A stretch of 26,975 bases of DNA, taken from NCBI GenBank assembly GCA_036835375.1, contig DAITMB010000066.1, forward strand, positions 1 through 26,975, written 5' to 3'. Origin of the DNA: JANQTF01 sp036835375 (GTDB lineage Bacteria; Bacteroidota; Bacteroidia; J057). Position 1 is the first letter of the stretch. Every line of letters begins with the position of its first letter. Under the pieces are notes generated by a model. That model had not been told where the DNA came from. It saw only the letters and a program-made list of their open reading frames with translations, and did not search any database. Positions 1-8,247 of the stretch are shown here, in pieces. The position numbers were made by a program, and so were the translations under genes.

Positions 1-21
1 TCTCTGCATAGCAGCTTTTCT

Positions 22-1500
22 TTATCCTACACTTCCTTCCAGCGAAATACTCAGCAGCTTTTGTGCCTCTACGGCGAACTCCATCGGCAGTTGGTTCAGC
101 ACTTCGCGGGCGTAGCCATTCACGATCATGGACACAGCTTTTTCCTCGTCGAGGCCGCGTTGCTGGCAGTAGAAGATCTGGTCTTCGCCGATTTTGGAGG
201 TCGTGGCTTCGTGTTCCACGGTGCCGGTAGGATTGCTAATCTCGATGTATGGGAAGGTGTGCGCCCCGCTTTTGTCACCAATCAAGAGAGAATCACACTG
301 CGAGAAATTGCGGGCGTGTGTGGCGCCTTGTTGGATGCGCACCAGACCTCGGTAGGCATTCTGGCTTTTTCCGGCAGAGATTCCCTTCGAGATAATGAGC
401 GACTTGGTGTGCCGACCCATGTGGATCATTTTGGTGCCCGTATCGGCTTGCTGGCGGCCATTGGTCACTGCCACAGAGTAAAATTCTCCCTCCGAATAAT
501 CGCCTTTGAGCACCACGCTGGGGTATTTCCAGGTGATGGCAGAACCCGTCTCGACCTGTGTCCAGGAGATTTTAGACTTATAGCCAGCACATAAGCCGCG
601 CTTGGTCACAAAATTGTAAATCCCGCCTTTGCCTGTTTCCGGATCGCCAGGATACCAGTTCTGGACTGTCGAGTACTTGATCTCGGCATTGTCGAAGGCG
701 ATCAGTTCCACCACTGCTGCATGAAGCTGGTTTTCGTCGCGCATCGGCGCGGTGCAACCCTCCAGATAGCTCACATAAGAACCCTCTTCGGCGATGATCA
801 GCGTCCGCTCAAACTGGCCTGTGTCTCGCTCGTTGATGCGAAAGTAAGTGGACAGCTCCATCGGGCAGCGCACCCCCTTGGGTATATACACAAAAGATCC
901 GTCGGTGAACACTGCTGCGTTGAGTGCAGCGTAGTAATTATCGGTGTGCGGTATGACCGTGCCCATGTATTTCCGCACTAACTCGGGGTGGTCCTTGACG
1001 GCATCGGAGAAGGAGCAAAAAATAATGCCCAGTTCACCCAACTTCTCTTTGTAGGTCGTCTTCACAGACACAGAATCGATCACTGCATCCACGGCTACGC
1101 CCGAGAGGATTTTTTGCTCTGTGAGGGGGATACCGAGTTTTTCAAAAGTCTTAATCAACTCAGGATCCACCTCATCAAGGCTATTGAGCTGCTTTTTGGG
1201 CTTGGGCGCGGAATAGTAATATATGTTCTGGAAGTCGATTTCTGGGTAATGTACGTGTGCCCAATTCGGAGTCTTCATTTTGAGCCAATGGTGGTAGGCT
1301 TTCATGCGATAAGCCAGCATCCACTCTGGTTCATTTTTTTTGGCGGAGATGAATCGAATAATGTCCTCGTTCAAGCCCTTGGGAGCTTTATCAGACTCAA
1401 TGTCGGTCACCCAGCCGTGTTCGTATTTCTTTTCAGTAAATTCTTGAATGATTTTTTCATCCTCACTCAATTCTTGAAGCAATTTTTCTTCAGCCATCAT
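22..1500 (-). CDS. sufB: Fe-S cluster assembly scaffold protein SufB
   Basis: This 492-residue protein matches SufB along its whole length. SufB is the scaffold subunit of the cytoplasmic SufBCD complex, which assembles iron-sulfur clusters from sulfur supplied by SufS/SufE. Recognisable family stretches include FCSFSDAVKDHPELV, NAAVFTDGSFVYIPKGVRCP, EGCTAPMRDENQLHAAVVEL, SISLEGSVG-type C-terminus and the beta-helix segment with SQNAYRGLVRI. The length is normal for the family (about 470-495). Two ATG codons are adjacent, so the start may be one codon later; a GAGGAG lies about 14 nt upstream. It is the first gene of its transcription unit; sufC, sufD and sufS would be expected downstream, beyond the left edge, but cannot be seen. 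The 240-bp upstream region carries three inverted repeats and a -7-like element, listed separately. Confidence 0.97.
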   Translation of the reverse strand: MMAEEKLLQELSEDEKIIQEFTEKKYEHGWVTDIESDKAPKGLNEDIIRFISAKKNEPEWMLAYRMKAYHHWLKMKTPNWAHVHYPEIDFQNIYYYSAPKPKKQLNSLDEVDPELIKTFEKLGIPLTEQKILSGVAVDAVIDSVSVKTTYKEKLGELGIIFCSFSDAVKDHPELVRKYMGTVIPHTDNYYAALNAAVFTDGSFVYIPKGVRCPMELSTYFRINERDTGQFERTLIIAEEGSYVSYLEGCTAPMRDENQLHAAVVELIAFDNAEIKYSTVQNWYPGDPETGKGGIYNFVTKRGLCAGYKSKISWTQVETGSAITWKYPSVVLKGDYSEGEFYSVAVTNGRQQADTGTKMIHMGRHTKSLIISKGISAGKSQNAYRGLVRIQQGATHARNFSQCDSLLIGDKSGAHTFPYIEISNPTGTVEHEATTSKIGEDQIFYCQQRGLDEEKAVSMIVNGYAREVLNQLPMEFAVEAQKLLSISLEGSVG

Positions 1501-1527
1501 GGTGTAGGTTTTCTCTCCTCTGTTTAT

Positions 1528-1542
1528 TTAGACTTAATCTAA
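1528..1542. promoter_or_regulatory. Inverted repeat TTAGA-N5-TCTAA in the sufB leader
   Basis: The arms TTAGA and TCTAA are separated by five bases in an AT-rich context, 28-42 nt before the sufB start. The arrangement resembles operators bound by small winged-helix dimers of the Rrf2 (IscR/SufR-like) class, which often control suf operons. That link is inferred from gene context only. Confidence 0.3.
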
Positions 1543-1616
1543 TGTGACAACTCAAAAAAAGACGGAAAGTTTCCGTTTAAACAAGGTGTCATTCCAAGAA
1601 GTCACACAAGAATTAT

Positions 1617-1632
1617 TACCTAAAGTTAGGTA
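1617..1632. promoter_or_regulatory. Perfect 7+2+7 inverted repeat upstream of sufB
   Basis: TACCTAA-AG-TTAGGTA is a perfect dyad. It sits 12 nt downstream of the candidate -7 element, where a repressor would occlude transcription start. An Fe-S or iron-responsive regulator is an attractive guess for a suf promoter, but no regulator gene is present in the window and the site does not match a motif I can name with certainty. Confidence 0.4.
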
Positions 1633-1644
1633 GAATTGTTTTCG

Positions 1645-1652
1645 CAAATCTA
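1645..1652 (-). promoter_or_regulatory. Putative Bacteroidetes -7 promoter element for sufB
   Basis: Read on the minus strand this is TAGATTTG, an exact match to the Bacteroidetes -7 consensus TAnnTTTG. It would give a leader of roughly 135 nt before the sufB start. No good TTG (-33) is present at the usual 17-23 nt spacing, so the call rests on one half of the promoter only. Confidence 0.35.
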
Positions 1653-1742
1653 ACAATTTTTTTGATTCATTTGGAGACATTTTCGGAAATCCTTCGCAGG
1701 GACGATCCCCTCAATCGTGGCCTCAAAGCCAGTCTTCTCCGT

Positions 1743-2408
1743 TCATGATGTGGCCGTCAAGCTGTGCCAGAGCGATTCTGTGAGTTCGGTGAGAGAATTC
1801 AGCTTGGCATCGGCAATCACAAAACGAGGGTCATCGGCAGCGATCTTTTCAGGAACTGCCAGGCAGCGCATCTGTGCAGATTTAGCAGCGAGAAGCCCAT
1901 TGAAGCTGTCTTCAATTGCCAGACAAAGCCTGGGAGTCACTGACAGGGCCTCAGCCGTTCGGAGATAAATGGCAGGATGGGGTTTACCATAGGCTTCATT
2001 TTCAGCAGATTTGGCCACTTCAAACACCCCATCGAGACCCAAGGCGTGGACCACTGCGGTGATGAGCCTGCTGGGAGAAGATGTTGCCAGCGCAATCCGA
2101 AGTCGATCACGGCGCGCCTTGTCGATGACTTCTGTGACCCCAGGAAGCAGGACCCCGTGCTGACCCACTTCCTCGATCACCAAGTCGAGAATGGCTTCTT
2201 GAACTTCGGCGACGGATTTTCCCGTCCAACCGTGGGTTTTCATCCGGTATTCGAGCACCTGATCAATGCGAATGCCGGTGGTCTCAGTCGCTTCTTCCTC
2301 ACTAAGGTTCACGCCCAGCGATGCCAGCACATCTCGCAGTGCTTTGCGCCAAAAAGGCTCGGAATCCAGGAGGACCCCATCCATGTCGAATATCAAGGCT
2401 TGGATCAT
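1743..2408 (-). CDS. hxpB: HAD-family sugar/hexitol phosphatase, HxpB (YniC)-like
   Basis: This is a 221-residue haloacid dehalogenase-type phosphatase. The closest family I recognise is E. coli HxpB/YniC, which hydrolyses hexitol phosphates and 2-deoxyglucose 6-phosphate. All four HAD motifs are visible: IFDMDGVLLDSEPFW (nucleophile D8 and acid D10), the ATSSPS segment, the KPHPAIY lysine and AIEDSFNG. Similarity to YniC continues through SLGVNL, LPGV and the C-terminal DPRFVIADAKLNSLTELTE. The open frame extends 27 codons further upstream, but the ATG at 2408 fits the family N-terminus and has a -7-like element a few bases before it. It lies 91 bp downstream of queG on the same strand. Exact substrate is not shown by the sequence. 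Confidence 0.9.
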   Translation of the reverse strand: MIQALIFDMDGVLLDSEPFWRKALRDVLASLGVNLSEEEATETTGIRIDQVLEYRMKTHGWTGKSVAEVQEAILDLVIEEVGQHGVLLPGVTEVIDKARRDRLRIALATSSPSRLITAVVHALGLDGVFEVAKSAENEAYGKPHPAIYLRTAEALSVTPRLCLAIEDSFNGLLAAKSAQMRCLAVPEKIAADDPRFVIADAKLNSLTELTESLWHSLTATS

Positions 2409-2412
2409 GGGA

Positions 2413-2420
2413 CAAAGATA
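2413..2420 (-). promoter_or_regulatory. -7-like element TATCTTTG just before the HxpB-like gene
   Basis: On the minus strand this is an exact TAnnTTTG match ending 5 nt before the ATG at 2408. It would produce a leaderless or nearly leaderless mRNA, and it supports the internal ATG over the longer open frame. No convincing -33 TTG accompanies it. Confidence 0.4.
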
Positions 2421-2499
2421 CGGGAGGGAGAATACATTCGCAGAAAAATAGGAGAAAGCCATTGTTGTCTCTTTCCCATGCGATTTCAAGGGGAAAAGA

Positions 2500-3435
2500 T
2501 CACGTGCTTTTCCACCATTTCAAGTTGTCTTTCATTTTTTGCCAGGTAACTCGCTCCATGGCGGTCTTTTTTCGAAGGCGCTTGAATTGACTCTCTTCCA
2601 ATTCTTCCCAAGCCTGGCCATCCATTTCCACATGAAACAGCGGCTTGAATTCTTCTCCGGAATGCGGTGTAGAGAATCGATTCCATGGACACACCTCCTG
2701 GCAAATGTCGCAGCCATAGGCCCACCCTCCGAGCTTTTCTTGGAATTCGGTGGGGATCTCGTCTCTTAGTTCGATGGTCAAATAGGAGATGCACTTGTTC
2801 GCGTCGATCTGGTAGGGGCTGAGCGCATCGGTGGGGCAGGCGTCAATGCAGCGGGTGCAGGTGCCGCAAAAGTCTTTGATGGGCCCGTCGTAATCGAGTG
2901 CCAAGTCGAGAATGATTTCTCCGATAAAAAAATAAGAGCCTCTGCGGGGTGAAATCAAGTTGGTGTGTTTGCCAATCCATCCCAGGCCGGAACGTCTGGC
3001 CCAAGCCTTATCCATGACCGGAGCCGAATCCACGAACACGCGGCCTTGAACCTCATGATCCGTGAGGCCTTGGATGTATTGAAAGAGTTGGTATAGCTTT
3101 TTTTTCAGCACCTTATGATAATCTGCTCCCCAGGCATAGGTTGAAATGCGCGGAGCTCCTTTGGGCTGCTGCTGTGCTGGTTGTGGGGCATAATTGTGAA
3201 TCACACTGATCACCGATTTGGCACCATCGACGAGTTTGCGTGGATCCAATCGCTTGTCGAAATGCTCCTCCATGTAGCTCATGCTCCCGTGATGGCCAGC
3301 TTGTAGCCATTGGGTGAGATCCCGCGCTTCTTCTTCCAAAAAGCCCGCCTTCGAGATCCCCACAAGATCAAAACCAAGCCTTGCACCTTCTTCCTTGATG
3401 GAAGTCGAAAGTTGACGTTGCATCTGTCTATTCAT
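2500..3435 (-). CDS. queG: Epoxyqueuosine reductase QueG
   Basis: QueG catalyses the last step of queuosine tRNA-modification synthesis, reducing epoxyqueuosine to queuosine in tRNA with cobalamin and two [4Fe-4S] clusters. The 311-residue form shows the family motif VDSAPVMDKAWARRSGLGW followed by GKHTNLI. Two ferredoxin-type cluster motifs are present, CGTCTRCIDACPTDAL and CDICQEVCPWN, with the additional cysteine in NKCISYLTIE. E. coli QueG (379 aa) has a C-terminal HEAT-like extension; this protein ends soon after the second cluster motif, as many Bacteroidetes homologues do. The frame is open 48 codons further upstream, but that extension looks unrelated, so the ATG at 3435 is preferred. 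It may be co-transcribed with the phosphatase gene 91 bp downstream. Confidence 0.95.
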   Translation of the reverse strand: MNRQMQRQLSTSIKEEGARLGFDLVGISKAGFLEEEARDLTQWLQAGHHGSMSYMEEHFDKRLDPRKLVDGAKSVISVIHNYAPQPAQQQPKGAPRISTYAWGADYHKVLKKKLYQLFQYIQGLTDHEVQGRVFVDSAPVMDKAWARRSGLGWIGKHTNLISPRRGSYFFIGEIILDLALDYDGPIKDFCGTCTRCIDACPTDALSPYQIDANKCISYLTIELRDEIPTEFQEKLGGWAYGCDICQEVCPWNRFSTPHSGEEFKPLFHVEMDGQAWEELEESQFKRLRKKTAMERVTWQKMKDNLKWWKST

Positions 3436-3806
3436 CGATGGAAAGATACCAACTGAAAGGCTACGATCTGAAAGATTACAAGCCAGAGCATTATAAAAAA
3501 TGCCCCAAGCGCTGCTAAGGTTGATGAATAGGGGGCAGTGAATGCGGCTTAACTCACAAATGAAAAGACCAAGTTTCACAACGCACAGAAGAATTTTTCG
3601 ATGTATTTTTCAGCTCATTGGTTGGTAAGTATTCGGTTAACCAACTCACTTCTTTGTCGATCAAATGATCATTGACAATTTGACTTGGGAGAAATCACGG
3701 AAGTTCACAAAGAATTAAAAAAACTGTCGCTGGATGTCAGATTTGGGAGCAGGTGGGTATAGAAATGTTTCCCACAGAAGAGAACTTTGTTTCGAAATAT
3801 TGAAAA
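3436..3806. other. Divergent intergenic region, queG / small secreted protein
   Basis: This 371-bp AT-rich region separates two divergent genes and must hold both promoters. A TATCTTTC sequence on the minus strand (3441-3448) resembles a -7 element for queG. GAACTTTG (3780-3787) is a one-mismatch -7 candidate for the plus-strand gene. A short dyad GATCA-AA-TGATC lies at 3659-3670, and a spaced GTTGGT/ACCAAC pair lies near 3620-3645. No gene was found. Confidence 0.4.
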
Positions 3807-4361
3807 ATGAGATATTCCATACTGCTTATACTTTTTGCGATACTGCAATGGGGGATGACAGGGATCCCTCGCAGTTCGGTCTCCTCCGCTGACTTTGGCG
3901 AAGGGCGAGAAGGCTTAGAGACCATGCTTCACCATCTTCAAGGGATCTCGATTGAGGAGCGTGCCTATTTTTCCAAGGGATTGATTCCCTCGGAAGCTGA
4001 CTGCGCAGCAATTTTTGAAAAGCAGCTTTCTCGGAAAGTGTACCGTTTGGAAAAAAAGCTGTATCGACTCTATTGTCCCATCGTCACGCCATACGATCCT
4101 TCACAGACGGAGTTGGTGTGCTGGCAAAGCGAGCGCAGAGAACTACTGGCCTATGAAGGAGAGGCGCGATTTTTCCCGGGGGGATACCGGGAGTTGGCCC
4201 GTCACCTACTGCCGAATGTGCCTGTATATCGAGTGAAATTCCTGGAGCCTGGTCGAAGAGTCGGTGCAGCCTACGATTTATTCGTGTACGTCAACGGTCA
4301 CTGGGTGCTGCTATGGCAACCGTGGAGATTGACGTTGACGCATGGCGGATGGAATATTTGA
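3807..4361 (+). CDS. Unrecognised small exported protein
   Basis: The 184-residue product begins with MRYS followed by a hydrophobic stretch (about residues 4-17), consistent with a signal peptide or membrane anchor. The remainder is soluble in character, rich in Arg, Leu and aromatic residues, with two cysteines near residues 72 and 89 and another at about 105, and ends in HWVLLWQPWRLTLTHGGWNI. I do not recognise the family. Codon use and amino-acid composition look like those of a real protein, and it is flanked by a plausible promoter region and a convergent neighbour. It has no T9SS sorting domain, so if exported it would probably stay periplasmic or inner-membrane anchored. Confidence 0.65.
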   Translation: MRYSILLILFAILQWGMTGIPRSSVSSADFGEGREGLETMLHHLQGISIEERAYFSKGLIPSEADCAAIFEKQLSRKVYRLEKKLYRLYCPIVTPYDPSQTELVCWQSERRELLAYEGEARFFPGGYRELARHLLPNVPVYRVKFLEPGRRVGAAYDLFVYVNGHWVLLWQPWRLTLTHGGWNI

Positions 4362-4379
4362 TCCATATCATGGGCGAGT

Positions 4380-4397
4380 GATGAGCTTTGACTCATC
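4380..4397. terminator. Weak hairpin between convergent genes
   Basis: GATGAG-N6-CTCATC forms a perfect 6-bp stem in the 45-bp gap between two convergent genes. It has no long T-tract on either side, so termination is only a possibility. Confidence 0.25.
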
Positions 4398-4406
4398 CAA
4401 TAAGAA

Positions 4407-4844
4407 TTAGGCCGGGGCAATTCCCTTCTCCAATTCGATTTTCCAATCGCCCGAAGCCACACGATCTTGGCTGTTCACCTCATGAGGATAATGATAGACC
4501 CAGCATGTACATCGTTCATTTTCGGATGAATTTACCAGCTTTGCTTCTGCCTTGATTCGAATAAACAAAGCATCTTGAGGCGCTGCTGGATCAAAACCTT
4601 CGTAGTCATCGAGCCATTCGAGCGAGCGAGCATCGTAGAGTTGCAGCACATATCCCTGCACCACGCGCCCGCTTTCCTCCTTGTACTGCAATCCGGGATA
4701 CCAACCTAGGTGATAGAGATCACCCGAGATCGTCGCGGCTCCGACGACTTGCGCTTCTCTTGCAAGGAGATCCGAGATGTCATTGCCGATGTCTGGCCGG
4801 AGAGAACCATACACGAAAAGGTATTCGGGCGCTTCTTTTGTCAT
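4407..4844 (-). CDS. Gamma-glutamylcyclotransferase-like (AIG2/GGCT) protein
   Basis: The 145-residue product has the GGCT fold signature FVYGSL (residues 10-15) near the N-terminus and the probable catalytic glutamate E82 in LDDYEGFD. Family members release 5-oxoproline from gamma-glutamyl amino acids or gamma-glutamylamines. The length is typical of small bacterial AIG2-like proteins. Further motifs are GDLYHLGWYPGL and a WVYHYP strand near the C-terminus. The precise substrate cannot be read from sequence. It is a single-gene unit, convergent with the small exported protein and divergent from the GH106 gene. Confidence 0.85.
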   Translation of the reverse strand: MTKEAPEYLFVYGSLRPDIGNDISDLLAREAQVVGAATISGDLYHLGWYPGLQYKEESGRVVQGYVLQLYDARSLEWLDDYEGFDPAAPQDALFIRIKAEAKLVNSSENERCTCWVYHYPHEVNSQDRVASGDWKIELEKGIAPA

Positions 4845-5094
4845 GAAAAATGAAGTGAAAGGAATAGGGAACTGAAAAAAACATCGCCGACTATTTCAAG
4901 CTTTTGTAATTTATGCGGGAAACAGGGAGTGAGAAGGGCAATGGAAGGTGTTAACTAGTTGTACCCCAATGTGGTGGACTCTTCTGCAAAAGCGGGGCAG
5001 CAAACTCACTTGATCAAAGGAAATCCAAAACGACCAAGCAAAATTGGACGAGAGGGGATCCAATTGATTCGAAGCTACAAAAGTCCTCAGGAAG

Positions 5095-8000
5095 ATGCGT
5101 GTTCCCAAAAGATTTTCAATTTCTATCCTTTCCAATCTGAAATTCAATCGGAAATTGTTTTGGCACGGGGTTGCCTTAGGACTAGGGGCTGTGCTGTTGT
5201 GGGCCATGGCAGTGCCTAGCAAGCCAATTCCTTGGGTCAATCTTCCATTACAGGCAGAGATGGAAGAAGACAGCGTCGGTCCTGAACTCGTAGGACTTCA
5301 AGGCGAAAGCACCCTTGACCCAGAACGGTTTTTTAAGCCTTTCGCCGAAGACCGGCCTTGGGTGCGATGGGTGTGGCCCGGTACTGATGTCTCAATCAAA
5401 GATCTCATGGGAGAGCTACATTGGATCGCCGCCCAAGGCTTTGGCGGCGTAGAAATCACCCTTTCTGGCAAAGGACTGGAACCCTCCTATCACCGTGGTC
5501 AGTTTCGGGATCCGGTCTGGATCGCGACCCTGCGGCAAGTGAGTCTTCGGGCAAGACAGCTGAAATTACAAGTGGATTGGTGCATCGGACCCGGTATTCC
5601 AGCAGAATACAGCGCAGGACTACACACCCTTGCTTGGGGCGAAACCCACGTGCGGGGCGACCAGACCCTCTCCATTTTGCTTCCAAGACCTGCCGTTCCC
5701 ATTGGTCATCGGCTGGCCTCAGTGCTGGCGCAAGACGTGGCCCAAGAGGAGGCTTGGCTAAGCTGGATGCCAGATTCCGCGCGTTTGATCGGCGTTTGGG
5801 CTGGCAGGGCACTGGAAGATGGGAGATCCGTGTTTTATTGGAATTTGGAGGATGCCATTCGGCTTGATCCAGACTCTACCTTTTGGCTCCAATCACACGT
5901 TCGCCGAGACAGCCTGATCAACTGGGAGGGCCCCAAGGGTTATTGGAAAGTGATTGCCTGCTACGACATGCCACTTTTTCAAGAACCCCTTGGTTCAGTA
6001 GCAGCTTTCCGTGAAGTACTTCCCGATCCTTACTCCTCAGCCGATTGGGCCAATGGCATCTCCGTTCACCCCATGTTTGCTGCGCTACCGGGTGACAGTC
6101 TAGCCGGACGTGCCATCTCTATCGGATTGCAAGCCCCGGCAGCGGACCGTCTGCTCCCCCGGCATTGGAAGGATTCCGCGGCGGTGGTAGCGCTTGGTTT
6201 CGATCCCACCCGTTTGGCTCCCTTGCTGGCAGAGCCAGCTCAGGATCATGCGTGGGCACGTCGCATCAACCTTGCTACGGCACCGGCCTACATTTGGTCT
6301 GACGCCGATGAAGACATTCGCAACGAATATGAGCACTGGTTGATGGAAAACTGTCTGCCGCATTCTATTCCGCAAGTGACTGAAGTTGTCCGATCCAAGG
6401 GCTCTCATGGCAAGCTGGTCGTGGACGAGTGGCACAAGGGTTGGTATCAGTTGGCTTCTTTGGTAGCGCTTCCGGGCTTTCGTTCAGAAATTGGCGGTGC
6501 CAATCGACTGGCCGCACATTGGGCGGTGTCAGGTGCGCGGGCTGGAGGGCAATCTGGCAGAATTGTCGGGCACGCCTTTCGCCATCAGGGAGATAGTTAT
6601 TCCCTTTCGCCACAGGAAGCGAGGACAGAGGTAGATCGTTTGATTCTTTCGGGGGCGAATGAGATCACCGCCCACGCCTTCACCAGCATGTATCAGCCCG
6701 ACGCCAACAAAGCCCGTTGGCAGCCTGATGCCATCCCTCAACTGTCAGGAAGTCATTACGGCAGTCAATTTGGACCTGATGATCCGCTTGCCGCATGCTG
6801 GCCTACCTTGTGGAATTACCTCGCCCGCGTACAGTACGTCATGCGTCTGGGGCAACCCAGCACCGACCTTTTGGTGTACTATCCTTTCAGCACGTTTCCC
6901 TCCTTGGCTGCTGGAGAAGGCTGGAGCCTGCGACTGGAGCCCAGCGATGTGGATCTTCCTCGTGACCAGCTCTCAGCGCTCAGCCGACAGCTACTTCGTA
7001 GCGAAAAAGATTCTGTGTGGCAGTGGGTGCAGGAGGTCTCTCCGTTTTTGCGGCAACTAGAAGAGTGGGGATTCACCTGGAATTGGGTCAGTGAGGCAGA
7101 TCTGGCGAATAGCACATGGACGGAGGATCGACTTTCGGCGGGCGGATTGCGGGCCAAGGCCCTCGTTCTTCCTTCGGGTGGCTTGATGCGAGTTGCCACA
7201 GCAAGACACCTCTCCGCGCAGGCAGACCTTGGGGCGAAGGTCTTCTTGCTTGGGGAAACTGTGCCCAAAGCACTCGGAGGAAACCAGCCGAAAGCTGCCA
7301 GCCTCGAATTGGTGCGCTTACTCCATCGGTTTCGTCTTCCTTTTCCGGTACAGTCCCCAGAAGAACTCCTCTCCTGGATCAAAGGGGAAGACATCGAGGC
7401 GCAAGTCCCATTTCCACAGCGGCAACCCGCCATTCGGCAACAAGTGAGGGTATTGCCGGATGGAAGTCAAATCGCGTGGATGGTCAATCTCTCGGCTTCT
7501 CAGCAGACCGCCAGTTTTTTCCTTCCGGCTGATCAGGAAGTGCTGCGCCTCAATCCGGAGACCGGTCTTGCTTATCAACTGGAGATTTCAGAAAATCGCG
7601 CTGCCAGCTTTTTACTAGCACCCTTGGAAAGCCAACTCATCTGGTTGGGACCATCGACAGACTTTTGGCCTGACTCCTTGCTGGCAAAGGATCCGGAGTG
7701 GACTCGCTTGAGATTTGCCGATCGGTTGGGCGTTGAACTCCGGAAAATCACTCATTGGGACTGGAGTTTTTTTTCAGAAGATTATGGCGCTGTTGTGACG
7801 CGCGCTGACACTGGGTTGTGGGATTGGCGGCGCGACAAATTTTTAGAAAGGAGCAGCACGGAGGTGCTATACACGACGGATCTGCTAGTAGAGACCCTGC
7901 GGCCAGATCAGCGCTTTCTACTGGATTTGGGAGAAGTCCATGACAGGGCCGAAGTCAGTATCAACACTGAGACACTGCCGGCTGCGATGTGGAAACCTTT

Positions 8001-8190
8001 TCGATATGACCTCACTCCCTATCTTCGGGAGGGCGTGAATACGTTGGAAATCTGGGTGACCAATGTGCCCCGCAACGGTATCGTCGGCCAAGCCATGAGA
8101 GGCATTTCTTCCGCTATGTATCTCAAAGGCAGCGAGGAAGAGCTGCTGCCCGCTGGCTTGCTGGGACCCGTGTATCTATGGGTGAAGTAA
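5095..8190 (+). CDS. GH106-type alpha-L-rhamnosidase-like glycoside hydrolase
   Basis: This 1031-residue protein resembles the large glycoside hydrolases of family GH106, which remove alpha-L-rhamnose from plant or bacterial polysaccharides. The N-terminal catalytic signature is RWVWPG (residues 91-96) followed by GELHWIAAQGFGGVEI (to about residue 121). VVDEWHKGW (E445) is a conserved acidic segment and a candidate catalytic site, by analogy only. The C-terminal ~110 residues form a galactose-binding-like beta domain (FLLDLGEVHDRAEVSIN, YLREGVNTLEIWVTN, GLLGPVYLWV). Residues about 22-41 are strongly hydrophobic after a basic N-terminus, so the enzyme may be a membrane-anchored or Sec-exported protein; there is no obvious lipobox and no T9SS tail. 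It stands alone, not in a SusCD polysaccharide-utilisation locus. Confidence 0.8.
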   Translation: MRVPKRFSISILSNLKFNRKLFWHGVALGLGAVLLWAMAVPSKPIPWVNLPLQAEMEEDSVGPELVGLQGESTLDPERFFKPFAEDRPWVRWVWPGTDVSIKDLMGELHWIAAQGFGGVEITLSGKGLEPSYHRGQFRDPVWIATLRQVSLRARQLKLQVDWCIGPGIPAEYSAGLHTLAWGETHVRGDQTLSILLPRPAVPIGHRLASVLAQDVAQEEAWLSWMPDSARLIGVWAGRALEDGRSVFYWNLEDAIRLDPDSTFWLQSHVRRDSLINWEGPKGYWKVIACYDMPLFQEPLGSVAAFREVLPDPYSSADWANGISVHPMFAALPGDSLAGRAISIGLQAPAADRLLPRHWKDSAAVVALGFDPTRLAPLLAEPAQDHAWARRINLATAPAYIWSDADEDIRNEYEHWLMENCLPHSIPQVTEVVRSKGSHGKLVVDEWHKGWYQLASLVALPGFRSEIGGANRLAAHWAVSGARAGGQSGRIVGHAFRHQGDSYSLSPQEARTEVDRLILSGANEITAHAFTSMYQPDANKARWQPDAIPQLSGSHYGSQFGPDDPLAACWPTLWNYLARVQYVMRLGQPSTDLLVYYPFSTFPSLAAGEGWSLRLEPSDVDLPRDQLSALSRQLLRSEKDSVWQWVQEVSPFLRQLEEWGFTWNWVSEADLANSTWTEDRLSAGGLRAKALVLPSGGLMRVATARHLSAQADLGAKVFLLGETVPKALGGNQPKAASLELVRLLHRFRLPFPVQSPEELLSWIKGEDIEAQVPFPQRQPAIRQQVRVLPDGSQIAWMVNLSASQQTASFFLPADQEVLRLNPETGLAYQLEISENRAASFLLAPLESQLIWLGPSTDFWPDSLLAKDPEWTRLRFADRLGVELRKITHWDWSFFSEDYGAVVTRADTGLWDWRRDKFLERSSTEVLYTTDLLVETLRPDQRFLLDLGEVHDRAEVSINTETLPAAMWKPFRYDLTPYLREGVNTLEIWVTNVPRNGIVGQAMRGISSAMYLKGSEEELLPAGLLGPVYLWVK

Positions 8191-8247
8191 AAGCTCGGAC
8201 TGTGAATTTTGGACTGGAAACAGTTCTCGCCTTGCATATCCTTTGTC

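Noticed and set aside
61..1542. Long plus-strand open frames opposite sufB
   Set aside because: They are antisense to a clear full-length SufB and show no family resemblance; they are frame shadows.
5421..7578. Several open frames of 60-180 codons on both strands inside the GH106-like gene
   Set aside because: They overlap a continuous 1031-codon frame and have arginine/serine-rich out-of-frame composition.
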